Below, piece after piece: positions 9,107 to 18,714 of a stretch of 64,000 nt of DNA. The translations under genes were made by a program, and so were the position numbers. The notes under the pieces are model-generated. The model was not told the DNA's origin. It ran no database searches and was given only the letters and a program-made list of their open reading frames with translations. Numbering within the stretch: the stretch's first letter is position 1; the number at the start of each line of letters is the position of its first letter. Source of the DNA: Lachnospiraceae bacterium MD335 (GTDB taxonomy: Bacteria > Bacillota > Clostridia > Lachnospirales > Lachnospiraceae); NCBI GenBank assembly GCA_000403335.2, contig KE159630.1:123172-187171 (forward strand), read 5' to 3'.

Positions 9107-10831
9107 ATGAAAAATGTGATCAGGGAAAAATGGCACTGGCTGCTGATAAGCTTCTTCCTGTTAGTTGAAACGGTGGTGTTATTGCTTTTGGGCGATAATA
9201 TCTATGCAAGCGCGCATGATAATTTGGAGCTTCATGTGCTTGATTATCACCTGCTAAGGGAAAACGGGCTGTTTTTTGCGCACGGGGCGGAACTTCCGGT
9301 ACTAAACGGCGTTTCAAGGGACTATTTCTTCTCTGAATTTAATATATACAGTGTTTTGTTTCTGCTGTTTCCAACCTGCTATGCGTATATTATCGGAATT
9401 ATTTTGAAGACGGTTGTCGGCGTATTTTGCACACGGCTTTTGGCACGTGATATTTTAAAAGACAATTACCGCAAGTACGAGTCTTTGGCGGCGCTGGTAG
9501 GATTTGCTTACGGATTACTGCCCCTGTATCCGATGTTTGCCATTTATTTTACTTCCATTCCGTATCTGATTTGGATATTGAGGAGGGTGTGTAAACGGGA
9601 AAAGGGTGGGTTTACGCTGCTGTTTACGTATCCGTTTTTCTCATACTTTACATTTTTCGGGATGTTTATACTGGGCTATATGGCGCTCTATGCCATTTAT
9701 TTAGCGTTAACAAAATCAAAATATATGATAAAAATGTTATTGAGCGTTGTTGTTCTTGCGGTAGGTTACATGGTATTTGAGTACAGGCTTTTTGGCATAA
9801 TGCTGTTTTCCGGCACAAAGACGATTCGGGATACGATGGTCTTTGCGTCCTGCAATGCGGCTGAATTTTTTACGGCAGTCGTTGAAGTGTTCTGTAAAGG
9901 CATTTTTCATGCGGAATCGGTACACACATATTTTGTGATGCCGGTGGTTTTGCTGTATTTGGCGGTAAAGCTTGTAAACAGCATATATCGAAAAAATATA
10001 AAAGGATTTCTGAAAAATCCCGTTTTACTTATGATACTTGCGATTGTATTTAATTGCTTTGTATATGGATTGTTTTACCTTGAACCGGTAAGGAATTTCG
10101 TTGCGTTTCTTGTACCGCCTGTAAGAGGGCTTCAGTTTAACCGTACAATCTTCTTTAATCCGTTTTTGTGGTATGCGGCATTTTTTGCGGTGCTCAAACA
10201 GATGTACGATGCAAGGCTGTTTCGGCTTTCCAATACGCTGGCAGTTGCCGCGGCTGCCGTGGTGCTTTTGTCAAATACAAAATACAACGACTTATTTCAG
10301 ACTGTGTTCAACCATACATATGAGATTGTAAAACAAAAGGAAGCAAATAATTTGTCGTACCGTGAATATTTTTCCACGGAATTGTTTGACAAAATTAAAG
10401 AAGAAATCGGTTATGAAGGAGAGAAAGCCGTGGCATACGGATTGGACCCCGGAGTGCTTGCCTATAACGGAATTTCTACATTGGACGGTGTGTTAAGCTA
10501 CTATCCGTTAAGCTATAAGGAGACGTTTCGTCAAGTGATTGCGCCTGCGCTTGACAGAGAAGGCAATGAAGCGGCGCGCGTCTATTATGATGACTGGGGA
10601 GCAAGGGCATATTTGGTGTCAGGCTCCGGAGAAAGCGTTTCGCAGCCTTTGCGCAGCTATGAGGTTTCCGACCGAAATCTGTATATTGACGTACAGGCGC
10701 TTCGTGCGTTGGACGGCGTCTATGTTTTTTCGCGGATTGAGCTGGAGAATGAAGATACGCTGGGAATTGCCCTTGTTGGAACATATGTTCAAAAAGGGCT
10801 TCCGTATACAATCTATTTATATCAAGCATAA
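9107..10831 (+). CDS. Polytopic membrane protein, YkoS/DUF6044-like (paralogue 1)
   Basis: A 574-residue integral membrane protein with an N-terminal hydrophobic segment at about residues 10-28, roughly ten further segments, and a soluble C-terminal third. Just after the first segment comes NIYASAHDNLELHVLDYH, a GT-C-like arrangement in which an acidic loop follows the first helix. The C-terminal part holds YYDDWGARAYLVSGSG. The gene at 15491 is a clear paralogue sharing both regions. The resemblance to YkoS/DUF6044 is from memory of the family and is tentative. A lipid-linked-sugar glycosyltransferase is a reasonable guess. The start is ATG 9107, preceded by AAAGGGG. An in-frame ATG at 9014 lies inside asnB and has no ribosome site. 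Confidence 0.75.
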   Translation: MKNVIREKWHWLLISFFLLVETVVLLLLGDNIYASAHDNLELHVLDYHLLRENGLFFAHGAELPVLNGVSRDYFFSEFNIYSVLFLLFPTCYAYIIGIILKTVVGVFCTRLLARDILKDNYRKYESLAALVGFAYGLLPLYPMFAIYFTSIPYLIWILRRVCKREKGGFTLLFTYPFFSYFTFFGMFILGYMALYAIYLALTKSKYMIKMLLSVVVLAVGYMVFEYRLFGIMLFSGTKTIRDTMVFASCNAAEFFTAVVEVFCKGIFHAESVHTYFVMPVVLLYLAVKLVNSIYRKNIKGFLKNPVLLMILAIVFNCFVYGLFYLEPVRNFVAFLVPPVRGLQFNRTIFFNPFLWYAAFFAVLKQMYDARLFRLSNTLAVAAAAVVLLSNTKYNDLFQTVFNHTYEIVKQKEANNLSYREYFSTELFDKIKEEIGYEGEKAVAYGLDPGVLAYNGISTLDGVLSYYPLSYKETFRQVIAPALDREGNEAARVYYDDWGARAYLVSGSGESVSQPLRSYEVSDRNLYIDVQALRALDGVYVFSRIELENEDTLGIALVGTYVQKGLPYTIYLYQA

Positions 10832-10845
10832 GGAGAAAGATACAA

Positions 10846-11817
10846 ATGAGTGAATACAAAAGCAGTGAAGATATATCACGGATTAAAAATTATATCAAAA
10901 TCGCACGGCCTGACCATTGGATAAAGAATGTATTTATCCTGCCCGGACTTGCGCTTGCGCTGATTTTGATAGAGATGCCGCAGGACTGGGGCAGTTTTAT
11001 GATAAAGCTTGCGGCGGGATTTTTGGCAACCTGTTTTATCGCATCGGCAAATTATGTAATCAACGAGTGGCTTGATGCGGAGTTTGACCAGTATCATCCG
11101 ACCAAGAAATACCGGCCGGTGGTAAGCCAAAATATGAAGTTTTCACTGGTGATGGCAGAGTATGCCATTTGTATTGTTATCGGCATTGCGCTGTCTTTGG
11201 CGGTGAACCGGCCGTTTCTGCTGACGGAGCTTTGGCTTTTGGTCATGGGCGTTTTATACAATGTAAAACCGGTGCGGACAAAGGATGTGGTATATCTCGA
11301 TGTGCTTTCCGAGTCCATAAACAATATGATCCGTCTGCTGCTGGGGTGGTTTATAGTATGTGAGAACGTGTATCCGCCCTCAAGCATTATGCTTGGATAT
11401 TGGCTGGCAGGGGCATTTCTGATGGCGGTAAAGCGGTATGCGGAATACCGGATGATTGGAAATCCTGAAATTGCAGGTTCGTATCGAAAGTCCTTCGCCA
11501 AATACAGAGAGGAAACGCTGTTGTGCTCGGCATTGTTTTATGCGCTCTGTGCAACGTTTTTAATCGGTATCTTCTTATTAAAATACCGAATTGAATATTT
11601 AATTGCGATGCCTGTGCTGTTTTTCCTCTTCTGTTACTATCTCTACATAGCCCATAAGCCCGATTCGGCGGCGCAGAAGCCGGAAAAGCTTTTCCGCGAG
11701 AAAAAACTGATGCTGCTTGTTGCGGCGCTTGTGGTACTCTTCGCAGTGCTTACGGTGGTTGACATACCGATTATGAAAATGTGGGAGACGGCATTTTTCA
11801 TTCCGACAGGTCACTAA
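10846..11817 (+). CDS. UbiA-family prenyltransferase, decaprenyl-phosphate phosphoribosyltransferase-like
   Basis: A 323-residue membrane protein with about eight to nine hydrophobic segments. The N-terminal RPDHWIKNVFILPG resembles the RP-QW-KN start of decaprenyl-phosphate 5-phosphoribose synthases. The first metal/diphosphate motif is N73-x3-D77-x3-D81, followed by HPTKKYRP as in that subgroup. The second conserved loop is around DVLSESINNMIR. Known relatives transfer phosphoribose from PRPP to polyprenyl phosphate in the inner membrane. The next gene encodes a HAD phosphatase, which could remove the 5-phosphate of such a product. No DprE1/DprE2 epimerase pair is seen in the window, so a ribose rather than arabinose donor, or a different sugar, is possible. 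The start ATG 10846 has GGAGAAAG upstream. Confidence 0.85.
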   Translation: MSEYKSSEDISRIKNYIKIARPDHWIKNVFILPGLALALILIEMPQDWGSFMIKLAAGFLATCFIASANYVINEWLDAEFDQYHPTKKYRPVVSQNMKFSLVMAEYAICIVIGIALSLAVNRPFLLTELWLLVMGVLYNVKPVRTKDVVYLDVLSESINNMIRLLLGWFIVCENVYPPSSIMLGYWLAGAFLMAVKRYAEYRMIGNPEIAGSYRKSFAKYREETLLCSALFYALCATFLIGIFLLKYRIEYLIAMPVLFFLFCYYLYIAHKPDSAAQKPEKLFREKKLMLLVAALVVLFAVLTVVDIPIMKMWETAFFIPTGH

Positions 11818-11832
11818 AGAGAGGCAATCAGC

Positions 11833-12528
11833 ATGAATCGGATAAAACTTAGAAAACCAAATATATTAGAGTATAAAGCGTTCATTTTTGATTTGGACGG
11901 AACGTTGTACTATCAGAAACCGTTTCGGATAAAAATGCTCATGACGTTGATAAAATATGTGATTCTGCATCCGGCAGCGATAAAGGATTTGTTTGTGATT
12001 AAACGATACAGACAGGTGCGGGAGCATTGGGATGAATACGAGAAAGAATATATGTTTGATAAAGGACTTGGACTTGACGAAAAACAGTATGCAGCCGTAG
12101 CGGCAAAGACTGGTACAACGCCCGGACGGGTAAAAAATGCGGTACGGTTTTTTATGCATGAGATGCCGCTTCAGGTGCTTTTGCCATATCGTGACGAGAT
12201 TTTAAAAGGCTTCATTGATTTATTGCACGAAAAAAAGAAGACGGTTGTTATTTATTCTGACTATCCTGTGGAAGCGAAATTGGCGTGTTTGGGTATTACG
12301 GCGGACGCCTGTTACACGTCGGGTGATCCGTGCATCGGCTGCATGAAACCTGATCCCAAGGGATTAAGCGTCATTTTGGATACGCTTGGGCGTGACAGCG
12401 CCGATGCGGTTATGATTGGCGACCGGTACGAAAAAGACGGGCTTGCCGCACAGCGGAATAATGTTGATTATGTAATTGTGGACGGCTCAAAAAAGGAGCG
12501 CGAAAAGTTGAGGGACATGTGGGCTTAG
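11833..12528 (+). CDS. HAD-superfamily hydrolase (phosphatase)
   Basis: A 231-residue soluble protein with all four HAD motifs: FDLDGT (nucleophile D20, acid D22), the serine of IYSDYP as motif II, the lysine of CMKPDPKG as motif III, and GDRYEKD as motif IV. A helical cap insert lies between motifs I and II, as in subclass I. It begins 15 bases after the UbiA-type gene, with AGAGAGG upstream. HAD phosphatases are found next to, or fused with, phosphoribosyl prenyltransferases, so dephosphorylation of a polyprenyl-phosphate phospho-sugar is the most economical role. The substrate is not determined by sequence. Confidence 0.85.
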   Translation: MNRIKLRKPNILEYKAFIFDLDGTLYYQKPFRIKMLMTLIKYVILHPAAIKDLFVIKRYRQVREHWDEYEKEYMFDKGLGLDEKQYAAVAAKTGTTPGRVKNAVRFFMHEMPLQVLLPYRDEILKGFIDLLHEKKKTVVIYSDYPVEAKLACLGITADACYTSGDPCIGCMKPDPKGLSVILDTLGRDSADAVMIGDRYEKDGLAAQRNNVDYVIVDGSKKEREKLRDMWA

Positions 12529-12564
12529 TATCATATGTCCTTAAAAAACCCCTTGGAGGTATGC

Positions 12565-14268
12565 ATGGTTCTGATTTTTTTAAACTGGCTTTATATATTC
12601 ATTACCGTGTTTTTGTGCGGTTTTGCGTTTTCAAGGTTTGCAGGGAAGCTGTTTGCCTACCGCATGGAAAATATGCTTGAACAAATGTTCTTCGGTATAG
12701 CTGTCGTAACGGTATATGCACAGGTTTTCAGTCTGTTCGGAGGCGTTGGGGCAGCGGCAAATGTGCTTTTGTCTGCTGCATGTATTTTCATTGCGGTGGT
12801 GTGGAGGAAAGAAATAAGGCATTTGGCGTCTGAAAAGCTGCGCAACAGGACAGTATTATATAAAATTCTGACAGCGGGAATCGCAATGCTTTGGTGTTAC
12901 TGCACTTCAAGGGGTTACATGCACTATGATTCGGACCTGTATCATGCGCAGAGCATCCGGTGGATTGAGGAGTACGGTATCGTCAAGGGGCTTGGAAATA
13001 TTCATGTGCGATTTGCGTACAACAGTTCTGTTTTTGCACTGTCTGCGCTCTACAGTATGAGAGATGCCGCGGGGCAGTCGCTTCATGCGGTAAACGGTTT
13101 TATTGCGCTGCTTTTAAGCATGGAGGTGTTTGCACTGTTTGACAGGCGCAGGTTTTGGCGGGCGGATGCGTGGGGACTTTCTGATTTTGCAAGACTTGGG
13201 GCATTTTACTATCTGACGCTGATTTACCGTGATATCGTATCGCCTGCGTCTGATTACTGCGTAATGTGTATCGTGTTTTATATTATGATACGATGGCTCT
13301 CGCATCTTGAGCGCGGTGAAAAAGATGCAGCTCCGTATAGTCTTTTGTGTGTTATGGGGGTCTATGCCATAACGTTGAAGCTTACGGCAGGTGTAATACT
13401 GCTGCTTTGTATCAAGCCTGCCTGCATGTTGTTAAAAGAAAAACGGTATAAGGAAATTGCAGTGTATCTGCTATTAGGAGTGGGCGTGATTGTGGCTTGG
13501 ATGATAAGGACGGCAGTTTTGTCAGGTTACCTTTTGTATCCGTTTCCTGCTTTGGACGTGCTGAATGTAGATTGGAAAATCAACGCAGCGGCAGCGGCGC
13601 TTGACGCAGCGGAAATAAAAACATGGGGGCGCGGGCTGAACAATGCAGCGCTTGAGAATGTTCCGATTTATGAATGGTTTCCGAACTGGTTTTTAACCAT
13701 GCTTCCCACATTGGGAAAGCTTTTGATTATTGCCGACATCGTGTGTATCATAATTGCCGCAGTGCTTTTGACAGGCTTTGTAATCAAAGCAGTACATGGA
13801 GAAAAGATGAGGGATACAGGAGGAATTTATCAAGCCGATAAGCTTTTGGTGTTATGTACTGCGGCGGTGTCCTATTTGTTTTGGCAGTTTTCGGCGCCGC
13901 TTTTGCGGTACGGATATGCCTGTGTGCTGCTACTGATAACGCTTACGGCGGGAATGCTGTATCAGCGTATACGGGGCAAAGGAAGAATCATTTGGTGTGC
14001 GGCAGTTGTTCTTGCTGCGGTAAAGACAGTATCGCTTGCGGAGTATATCGCCGGCACGTTTTTGCAGCCGTACTACATCGTCCAGCAGGAATATGGCGCT
14101 TATGAGGTGGACAGCTTTACCACGGAAGGCGTAACGTTCTATTATCCGAAAAGCGGAGACCGGGTAGGATACGAAAATTTTCCAGCCGTGCCGCGCAGGA
14201 TTGAGCCGAAATTTCGGGGAGAGGGTATAGAAAACGGATTTCGGGATGCGCAGCGTTCTTTGCCGTGA
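12565..14268 (+). CDS. Polytopic membrane protein, LIC_10190-like / GT-C-like
   Basis: A protein of about 567 residues with more than ten hydrophobic segments and a short soluble tail. The first long extracytoplasmic loop contains YDSDLYHAQSIRWIEEYG followed by GLGNIHVRFAYNS. The acidic, histidine-containing loop after early helices recalls GT-C glycosyltransferases and the LIC_10190 membrane family, but I do not recognise it with certainty. ATG 12565 is preferred because GGAGG at 12555-12559 is well spaced from it. An in-frame ATG at 12535 has no ribosome site. It directly follows the HAD gene, so it is likely in the same operon and to act on the same lipid-linked sugar pathway (inference). 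Confidence 0.7.
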   Translation: MVLIFLNWLYIFITVFLCGFAFSRFAGKLFAYRMENMLEQMFFGIAVVTVYAQVFSLFGGVGAAANVLLSAACIFIAVVWRKEIRHLASEKLRNRTVLYKILTAGIAMLWCYCTSRGYMHYDSDLYHAQSIRWIEEYGIVKGLGNIHVRFAYNSSVFALSALYSMRDAAGQSLHAVNGFIALLLSMEVFALFDRRRFWRADAWGLSDFARLGAFYYLTLIYRDIVSPASDYCVMCIVFYIMIRWLSHLERGEKDAAPYSLLCVMGVYAITLKLTAGVILLLCIKPACMLLKEKRYKEIAVYLLLGVGVIVAWMIRTAVLSGYLLYPFPALDVLNVDWKINAAAAALDAAEIKTWGRGLNNAALENVPIYEWFPNWFLTMLPTLGKLLIIADIVCIIIAAVLLTGFVIKAVHGEKMRDTGGIYQADKLLVLCTAAVSYLFWQFSAPLLRYGYACVLLLITLTAGMLYQRIRGKGRIIWCAAVVLAAVKTVSLAEYIAGTFLQPYYIVQQEYGAYEVDSFTTEGVTFYYPKSGDRVGYENFPAVPRRIEPKFRGEGIENGFRDAQRSLP

Positions 14269-14348
14269 AACAGGGACAGGAAACTTGACAGATGATAAAA
14301 GTATAGTAGGATATAGTTGTAAGTTTGTGCAAAGGAGCGTACAAGGAA

Positions 14349-15389
14349 ATGAAAAACTGGGTTATCAATGTTATTGGGATTATCTGTAGTATTATATTAA
14401 TATGCCAGCCTTCTGACTGTGTTGCGGCGGAGGAAGTACCGGTCAGTCCGATGCCTGAGAATGTGGATCACGAGACTGCGCTTTTGCTCGATGCGCAGGC
14501 GCAAGTTGTCGCACAGGGACTGCCGCTTCACCAATACCATACGATTAACATCCTTGGGGATTCCCTGACGGAAGGCGTCGGCGCAAGAACGCCGGATAAG
14601 GCATATCCGGTCGTGTTATCGAAACTGACAGGCGCCGTGGTCAATAACTACGGGGTATCTGGCTCAAGAATCACGGATATATCGGCACGCCCGTCAAATC
14701 CGGGGTCTTTTATAGACAGAATGTATGCGATGGATAAATCTGCAGACCTTGTGATTGTCTTTGGCGGAACAAATGATTTTTGGTTCGGCGATTGTCCGAT
14801 TGGGAAGAGAACGGATACGGAAGTCAGCACCTTTTATGGCGCACTCAATAAGATGCTCCCGTACTTAAAAAGAGAATATGCGAATGCGGATATTGTGTTG
14901 ATTATTCCGTATCAGCAGAGCAAGGATGCGGATGCGACGCATCCCTATAAGCGAAGCACTTACAATAACTTTGGTACCGGAACATTTAAGGAGTACAGGA
15001 CGGCTATGCTTGACCGGTGCGAGTATTATGGGATACCGGCGCTTGATCTGTATGCGGATTACGACCTCAATCTGGCAGATAACAGGGAGGCGCTTGAGCG
15101 GTACGGGAATTTTATATGCGACGGCTGTCATTTGAATGATGCGGGATACAATCTGCTTGCGCGCAAAATATACGCGTTTATTATGCAGGATTTTTCAACC
15201 TACGTGCCGCAGTATACGGAAATTCATGATATGGTATTTGAGACGGCGGCGCTTCCGGCTCTGATTCAAAACGGCAGCTTTGTTATGCCCAACGGTGAGG
15301 TTATTTTAAGCAAGCCCGGATTTGAGGCGGAGCCAACCATGCCGCTGCAGCAGCTTTATCAAAATTTAATTATTTCTGCAATGTATTAA
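14349..15389 (+). CDS. Exported SGNH/GDSL hydrolase
   Basis: A 346-residue protein with an N-terminal signal peptide or signal anchor (MKNWVINVIGIICSIILI, possible cleavage near CVAA-EE). Block I is GDSLTEG with Ser72 as nucleophile. Block III is GGTND with Asn142. Block V is DGCHLND with Asp258 and His261. This completes the SGNH catalytic set. Such enzymes outside the membrane remove or transfer acyl groups on glycans or lipids. The start ATG 14349 has AAAGGAG upstream. The ATG at 14325 overlaps that ribosome site and is rejected. Given the neighbours, an O-acyl esterase for a surface glycan is likely, but the substrate is not shown. Confidence 0.85.
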   Translation: MKNWVINVIGIICSIILICQPSDCVAAEEVPVSPMPENVDHETALLLDAQAQVVAQGLPLHQYHTINILGDSLTEGVGARTPDKAYPVVLSKLTGAVVNNYGVSGSRITDISARPSNPGSFIDRMYAMDKSADLVIVFGGTNDFWFGDCPIGKRTDTEVSTFYGALNKMLPYLKREYANADIVLIIPYQQSKDADATHPYKRSTYNNFGTGTFKEYRTAMLDRCEYYGIPALDLYADYDLNLADNREALERYGNFICDGCHLNDAGYNLLARKIYAFIMQDFSTYVPQYTEIHDMVFETAALPALIQNGSFVMPNGEVILSKPGFEAEPTMPLQQLYQNLIISAMY

Positions 15390-15424
15390 AATTTTTTTAA
15401 GAGAAAATTAATTTTTATTTAATC

Positions 15425-15453
15425 TTTACGTTTCTTCTGAAATATGTTACCAT
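15425..15453 (+). promoter_or_regulatory. Possible promoter with extended -10
   Basis: TTTACG at 15425-15430 and TGT-TACCAT (TACCAT at 15448-15453), spacing 17, in an A/T-rich gap upstream of the gene at 15491. The match to consensus is moderate. Confidence 0.4.
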
Positions 15454-15490
15454 TGATAGACGCGAATGAATAAGAGGTGGGAACGGAAAG

Positions 15491-17226
15491 ATGAATGCAA
15501 TTAGAAAATACTGGCATTTTATGTTAGCAGCAGGTATTTTTGCTTTTGAGGCTGTTGTTTTGCTGCTGCTTCGAAAAAACATTTATGTAGGAATCTGTGA
15601 CAATTTGGATTTGTTTATCACACAATTGAAAATGATGCATGACAGAGGCGCCTTTTTTGCACATCATTATGAAATGTCTGTGCTGGGTGGTCTTGACAGG
15701 AACTATTTTCCATCGGAATTTTCGCTCTACAATCTTTTGTATTTGGTTTTGCCGGACATCTATGCATATATTGCCGGATATTTGCTAAAGCTTGTTATTG
15801 CTTTTTCTCGTGCTTGTTGCTGGCAAACTTCATATTGGGAAAAAAATATCGTAAATATGAAAAACTTGTGGTTTTAGTGGCGGCGGCATTTGCGCTTCTT
15901 CCGGTTTATCCGATGTATGCGGTTTGCTTTGCGTCCATGCCGCTGATTTTATATCTGATCATCCGAATATATCAAGAACCAAAATGGTGGCTGTATCTGC
16001 TGACATTTTTGTATCCTCTTTTATCTTATTTTACATTTTTTGGTGCGTTCATCATTGGCTATTTGTTGACTGCGATTATTATTTTATGGATCAGGGATAA
16101 ACGGCTGTCTTTTTCGCTGACAGGCGCCTTGTTTGTCCTGATGGCTGGGTTTGTGTGCTCTGAGTACCGTTTGTTTTATATTATGTTTTTGTCTGATGAG
16201 GAGACGATTCGGAGTACGATGGCAGTTGCAAGCTATGGATTGACCGATTTGTGGAAATTTTTTGCGGACGTGTTTTCGCGGGGGTATTCCCATGCGCGGT
16301 CCGTTCATACGTATGTTGTGCTTCCGGTTTGCGCCGTATATTTTGTATGGAATAATTTCCAATATATTACGCGCAGGAAGTCAGGAAGGGCATATGCGGA
16401 TGTGTTTAATCTCACGATGATGTTTATCGTGTTTAACTGTCTGATATGCACGCTTTATTTTTGGGAACCGTTAAGAAGACTGGTCGAGACGATTCTTCCT
16501 CCTTTAAAGGGATTTCAGTATGGCAGGACGATATTTTTTAATGCCTTTGCATGGTATTTTGCCTTTTTCATTGCGGTAAAGGACCTGATTGAGGAGATAC
16601 ATGGGAAAGCGGCTTACATAATGGCGTATACCGCCTGCATTGCGGCAATTTTAGTCGTGGGGAGTACGCAATGTGAATACAGCGATTTTTATAACACGTG
16701 TTATTGTAACCTGTACAGGCTTGTAAAACATACAGAAGTCAACCAGCTAAGCTACAATGAATTTTACGGAGGCTCTTTGATTGGGCAGATTAAGGACGAT
16801 ATTGGCTATACGCCGGATCAGGGCGCCTGTGTCTATGGCTTTCACCCGGCGATGCTTTCCTACAATGGCATTTCCACGGTTGACGGTTATTGCGGATACT
16901 ATAGTCAGGATTATAAAGAACAGTTCCGCACAGTGATTGCGCCTGCGCTTATGGCAAATCCAAACTGGCAAAGCTATTATGACGACTGGGGGTGCAGGGC
17001 ATACTTATATTCGGCATCAGGACAAAATACGTATGATTTCGGGGCAAATGCGGCAGCGGATGCGCAGGAGATTCTGATTGACGAACCGGCGCTCAAAGAG
17101 CTTGGATGCGATTATATTTTTTCAAGGGTTGAAATTACAAATGCCGAAGAGATGCAAATCAGCCTACTTCGAGTTTATCAGGATGATGAAATGCCGTATT
17201 GTGTTTATTTATATGAATTAGAGTAG
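15491..17226 (+). pseudogene. Frameshifted paralogue of the 9107-10831 membrane protein (paralogue 2)
   Basis: Two overlapping frames together make one full-length protein. The first frame starts at ATG 15491 and stops at 15877. The second continues with a homologous sequence to 17226. They join if one T is added to the T5 run at 15802-15806, giving VIAFFSCLLLANFILG, which aligns with the intact paralogue's VVGVFCTRLLARDILK. After repair the two proteins match along their length, including the DNLDLF loop and YYDDWGCRAYLYSASG near the C-terminus. The gene is therefore missing one base in a homopolymer. This could be a real inactivation, a phase-variable state or a sequencing error. Everything downstream of the shift looks well preserved, which argues for a recent event. 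A ribosome site (GAGGTGGG) precedes the ATG. Confidence 0.8.
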
Positions 17227-17251
17227 CAAAAAGACATTGGAAAGGAAAAGA

Positions 17252-18706
17252 ATGCAAATGAGTAAGAAAAGGGTACTGCTGTTTTATCCGCCTGGGGCGC
17301 TTTTTCAAAGAGGAGAGGACCGCTGCCAGCAGAATATCGACGACGGTTCCGCACAGGCGATGCGCGCGTGCAATGATTTAGGCTACGCAGCGGCAATCCT
17401 CATGAAAAGCGGCTATGAGGTAAAGCTTCAGGACTATCAGACACAGGGAGATACGTTTGATACGCTTTTGAAGGATATGGATGACTTTGCGCCGGACATG
17501 ATTATGATGAGTATCACGAATACAACCATATTTGACGATCTCAAGGTTGTGAACGAGCTGAAGGCAAAACATGATCCGGTTGTCGTACTAAAGGGCGCTT
17601 TGTTTTACGCGCCGGAACAGGCAATGCTTGATATGCTGGATTTATCCAATGTCGATTATCTGATTGGCGGGGAGATTGATTTCTGCATCGGAAAGATAGC
17701 GGATTATTGTTTTAAAGGTGTCGGAACGCCCGGAGAAATCAATAACATTTTATATAAGAATGCGGACGGTGCGCTGGTGCCTACAAAATTTCACGTGTGG
17801 GACGATGATCTTGACGCACAGCCGTTTCCGGCAAGAGAGCTGATGCCGAATGAACTTTATATCCGCCCCGACACAAAGGAGCCGATGGCAACCATTCAGA
17901 CGGCGAGAGGGTGCCCGAGTCAGTGCGTCTTCTGCCTGACGCCGGAAATATCCGGCAAGCGCGTGCGCTTCCGCAGCCCGCAAAATGTACTGGAAGAAAT
18001 GATTGAATGCTATGAAAAGCACCATATCAGAAACTTCTTTTTCAAGGCGGATACATTTACCATTGATCCAAAGTGGGTAAGAGAAATGTGTGAACTGATT
18101 ATTCACTCAAGGATTTACGGAAAAATCGAGTTTACGGCGAATTCGCGTGTGCGCCCGCTCAGTAAGGAAACACTGGAACTGATGAAAAAAGCGGGGTGTT
18201 TTTTGGTGGCGTTTGGCTTTGAGTCCGGCAGTGACAAAATGTTAACAACTATGCGAAAGGGAACAACAGTTGAGGAGAACAGGCAGGCGGCAAGATGGTG
18301 CAAGGAAATCGGATTAAAGTTTTGGGGATATTTTGTGATTGGCTTTCCGTGGGAAACGAAAGAAGATATTCTGATGACGAAAAAGCTTGTTATGGAGACC
18401 GACCCCGATTTTATTGAGGTTACCATTGCGCTTCCGTTTTACGGAACGCCGATGTATGAGATTTGTAAACAGGAAAATCTGCTTGAAAAATCCGTGCTGG
18501 GAAGTGACTTCTTCCATTCCAGCACAAAGGGAACCATACACCTGACACTTGACGAGGTCATGAAGCTTCGCAAGAATATCCTGCTTGGCTTTTACCTTAG
18601 ACCAAAGTATATTATCAGGCGTATGGGTGACTGCATTCAGGACCCGGGCATTTTTGTGCAGTATGTAAAGTACGGATTCAAGCTGGTGATTAATCTATTT
18701 AAATAG
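17252..18706 (+). CDS. B12-binding-domain radical SAM protein
   Basis: A protein of about 484 residues. Residues 1-165 look like a cobalamin-binding Rossmann domain (DDFAPDMIMMSITN). The radical SAM core carries C221-x3-C225-x2-C228 in RGCPSQCVFC, the iron-sulfur ligands. The C-terminal part has GFESGSDKMLTTMRKG and FWGYFVIGFPWE, typical of this class. Known relatives do methylations, ring rearrangements or cyclisations on lipids, sugars and antibiotics. The reaction here cannot be read from sequence. It lies 25 bases after the frameshifted membrane-protein gene and near the UbiA/HAD pair, so modification of an isoprenoid-linked sugar or membrane lipid is a reasonable inference. The start is ATG 17252 or 17258. 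AAAGGAAAAG precedes both. Confidence 0.85.
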   Translation: MQMSKKRVLLFYPPGALFQRGEDRCQQNIDDGSAQAMRACNDLGYAAAILMKSGYEVKLQDYQTQGDTFDTLLKDMDDFAPDMIMMSITNTTIFDDLKVVNELKAKHDPVVVLKGALFYAPEQAMLDMLDLSNVDYLIGGEIDFCIGKIADYCFKGVGTPGEINNILYKNADGALVPTKFHVWDDDLDAQPFPARELMPNELYIRPDTKEPMATIQTARGCPSQCVFCLTPEISGKRVRFRSPQNVLEEMIECYEKHHIRNFFFKADTFTIDPKWVREMCELIIHSRIYGKIEFTANSRVRPLSKETLELMKKAGCFLVAFGFESGSDKMLTTMRKGTTVEENRQAARWCKEIGLKFWGYFVIGFPWETKEDILMTKKLVMETDPDFIEVTIALPFYGTPMYEICKQENLLEKSVLGSDFFHSSTKGTIHLTLDEVMKLRKNILLGFYLRPKYIIRRMGDCIQDPGIFVQYVKYGFKLVINLFK

Positions 18707-18714
18707 GAAGTGTT

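Noticed and set aside
14285-14317. Promoter TTGACA with TATAGT upstream of the SGNH gene
   Set aside because: The spacing of 21 bases (or 11 with the earlier TATAGT) is outside the working range.
15795-15830. Programmed -1 frameshift in the paralogue-2 gene
   Set aside because: The T5 tract is not a proper X-XXY-YYZ slippery heptamer in this frame, no clear downstream structure is seen, and the paralogue has no such shift. A simple deletion explains it.
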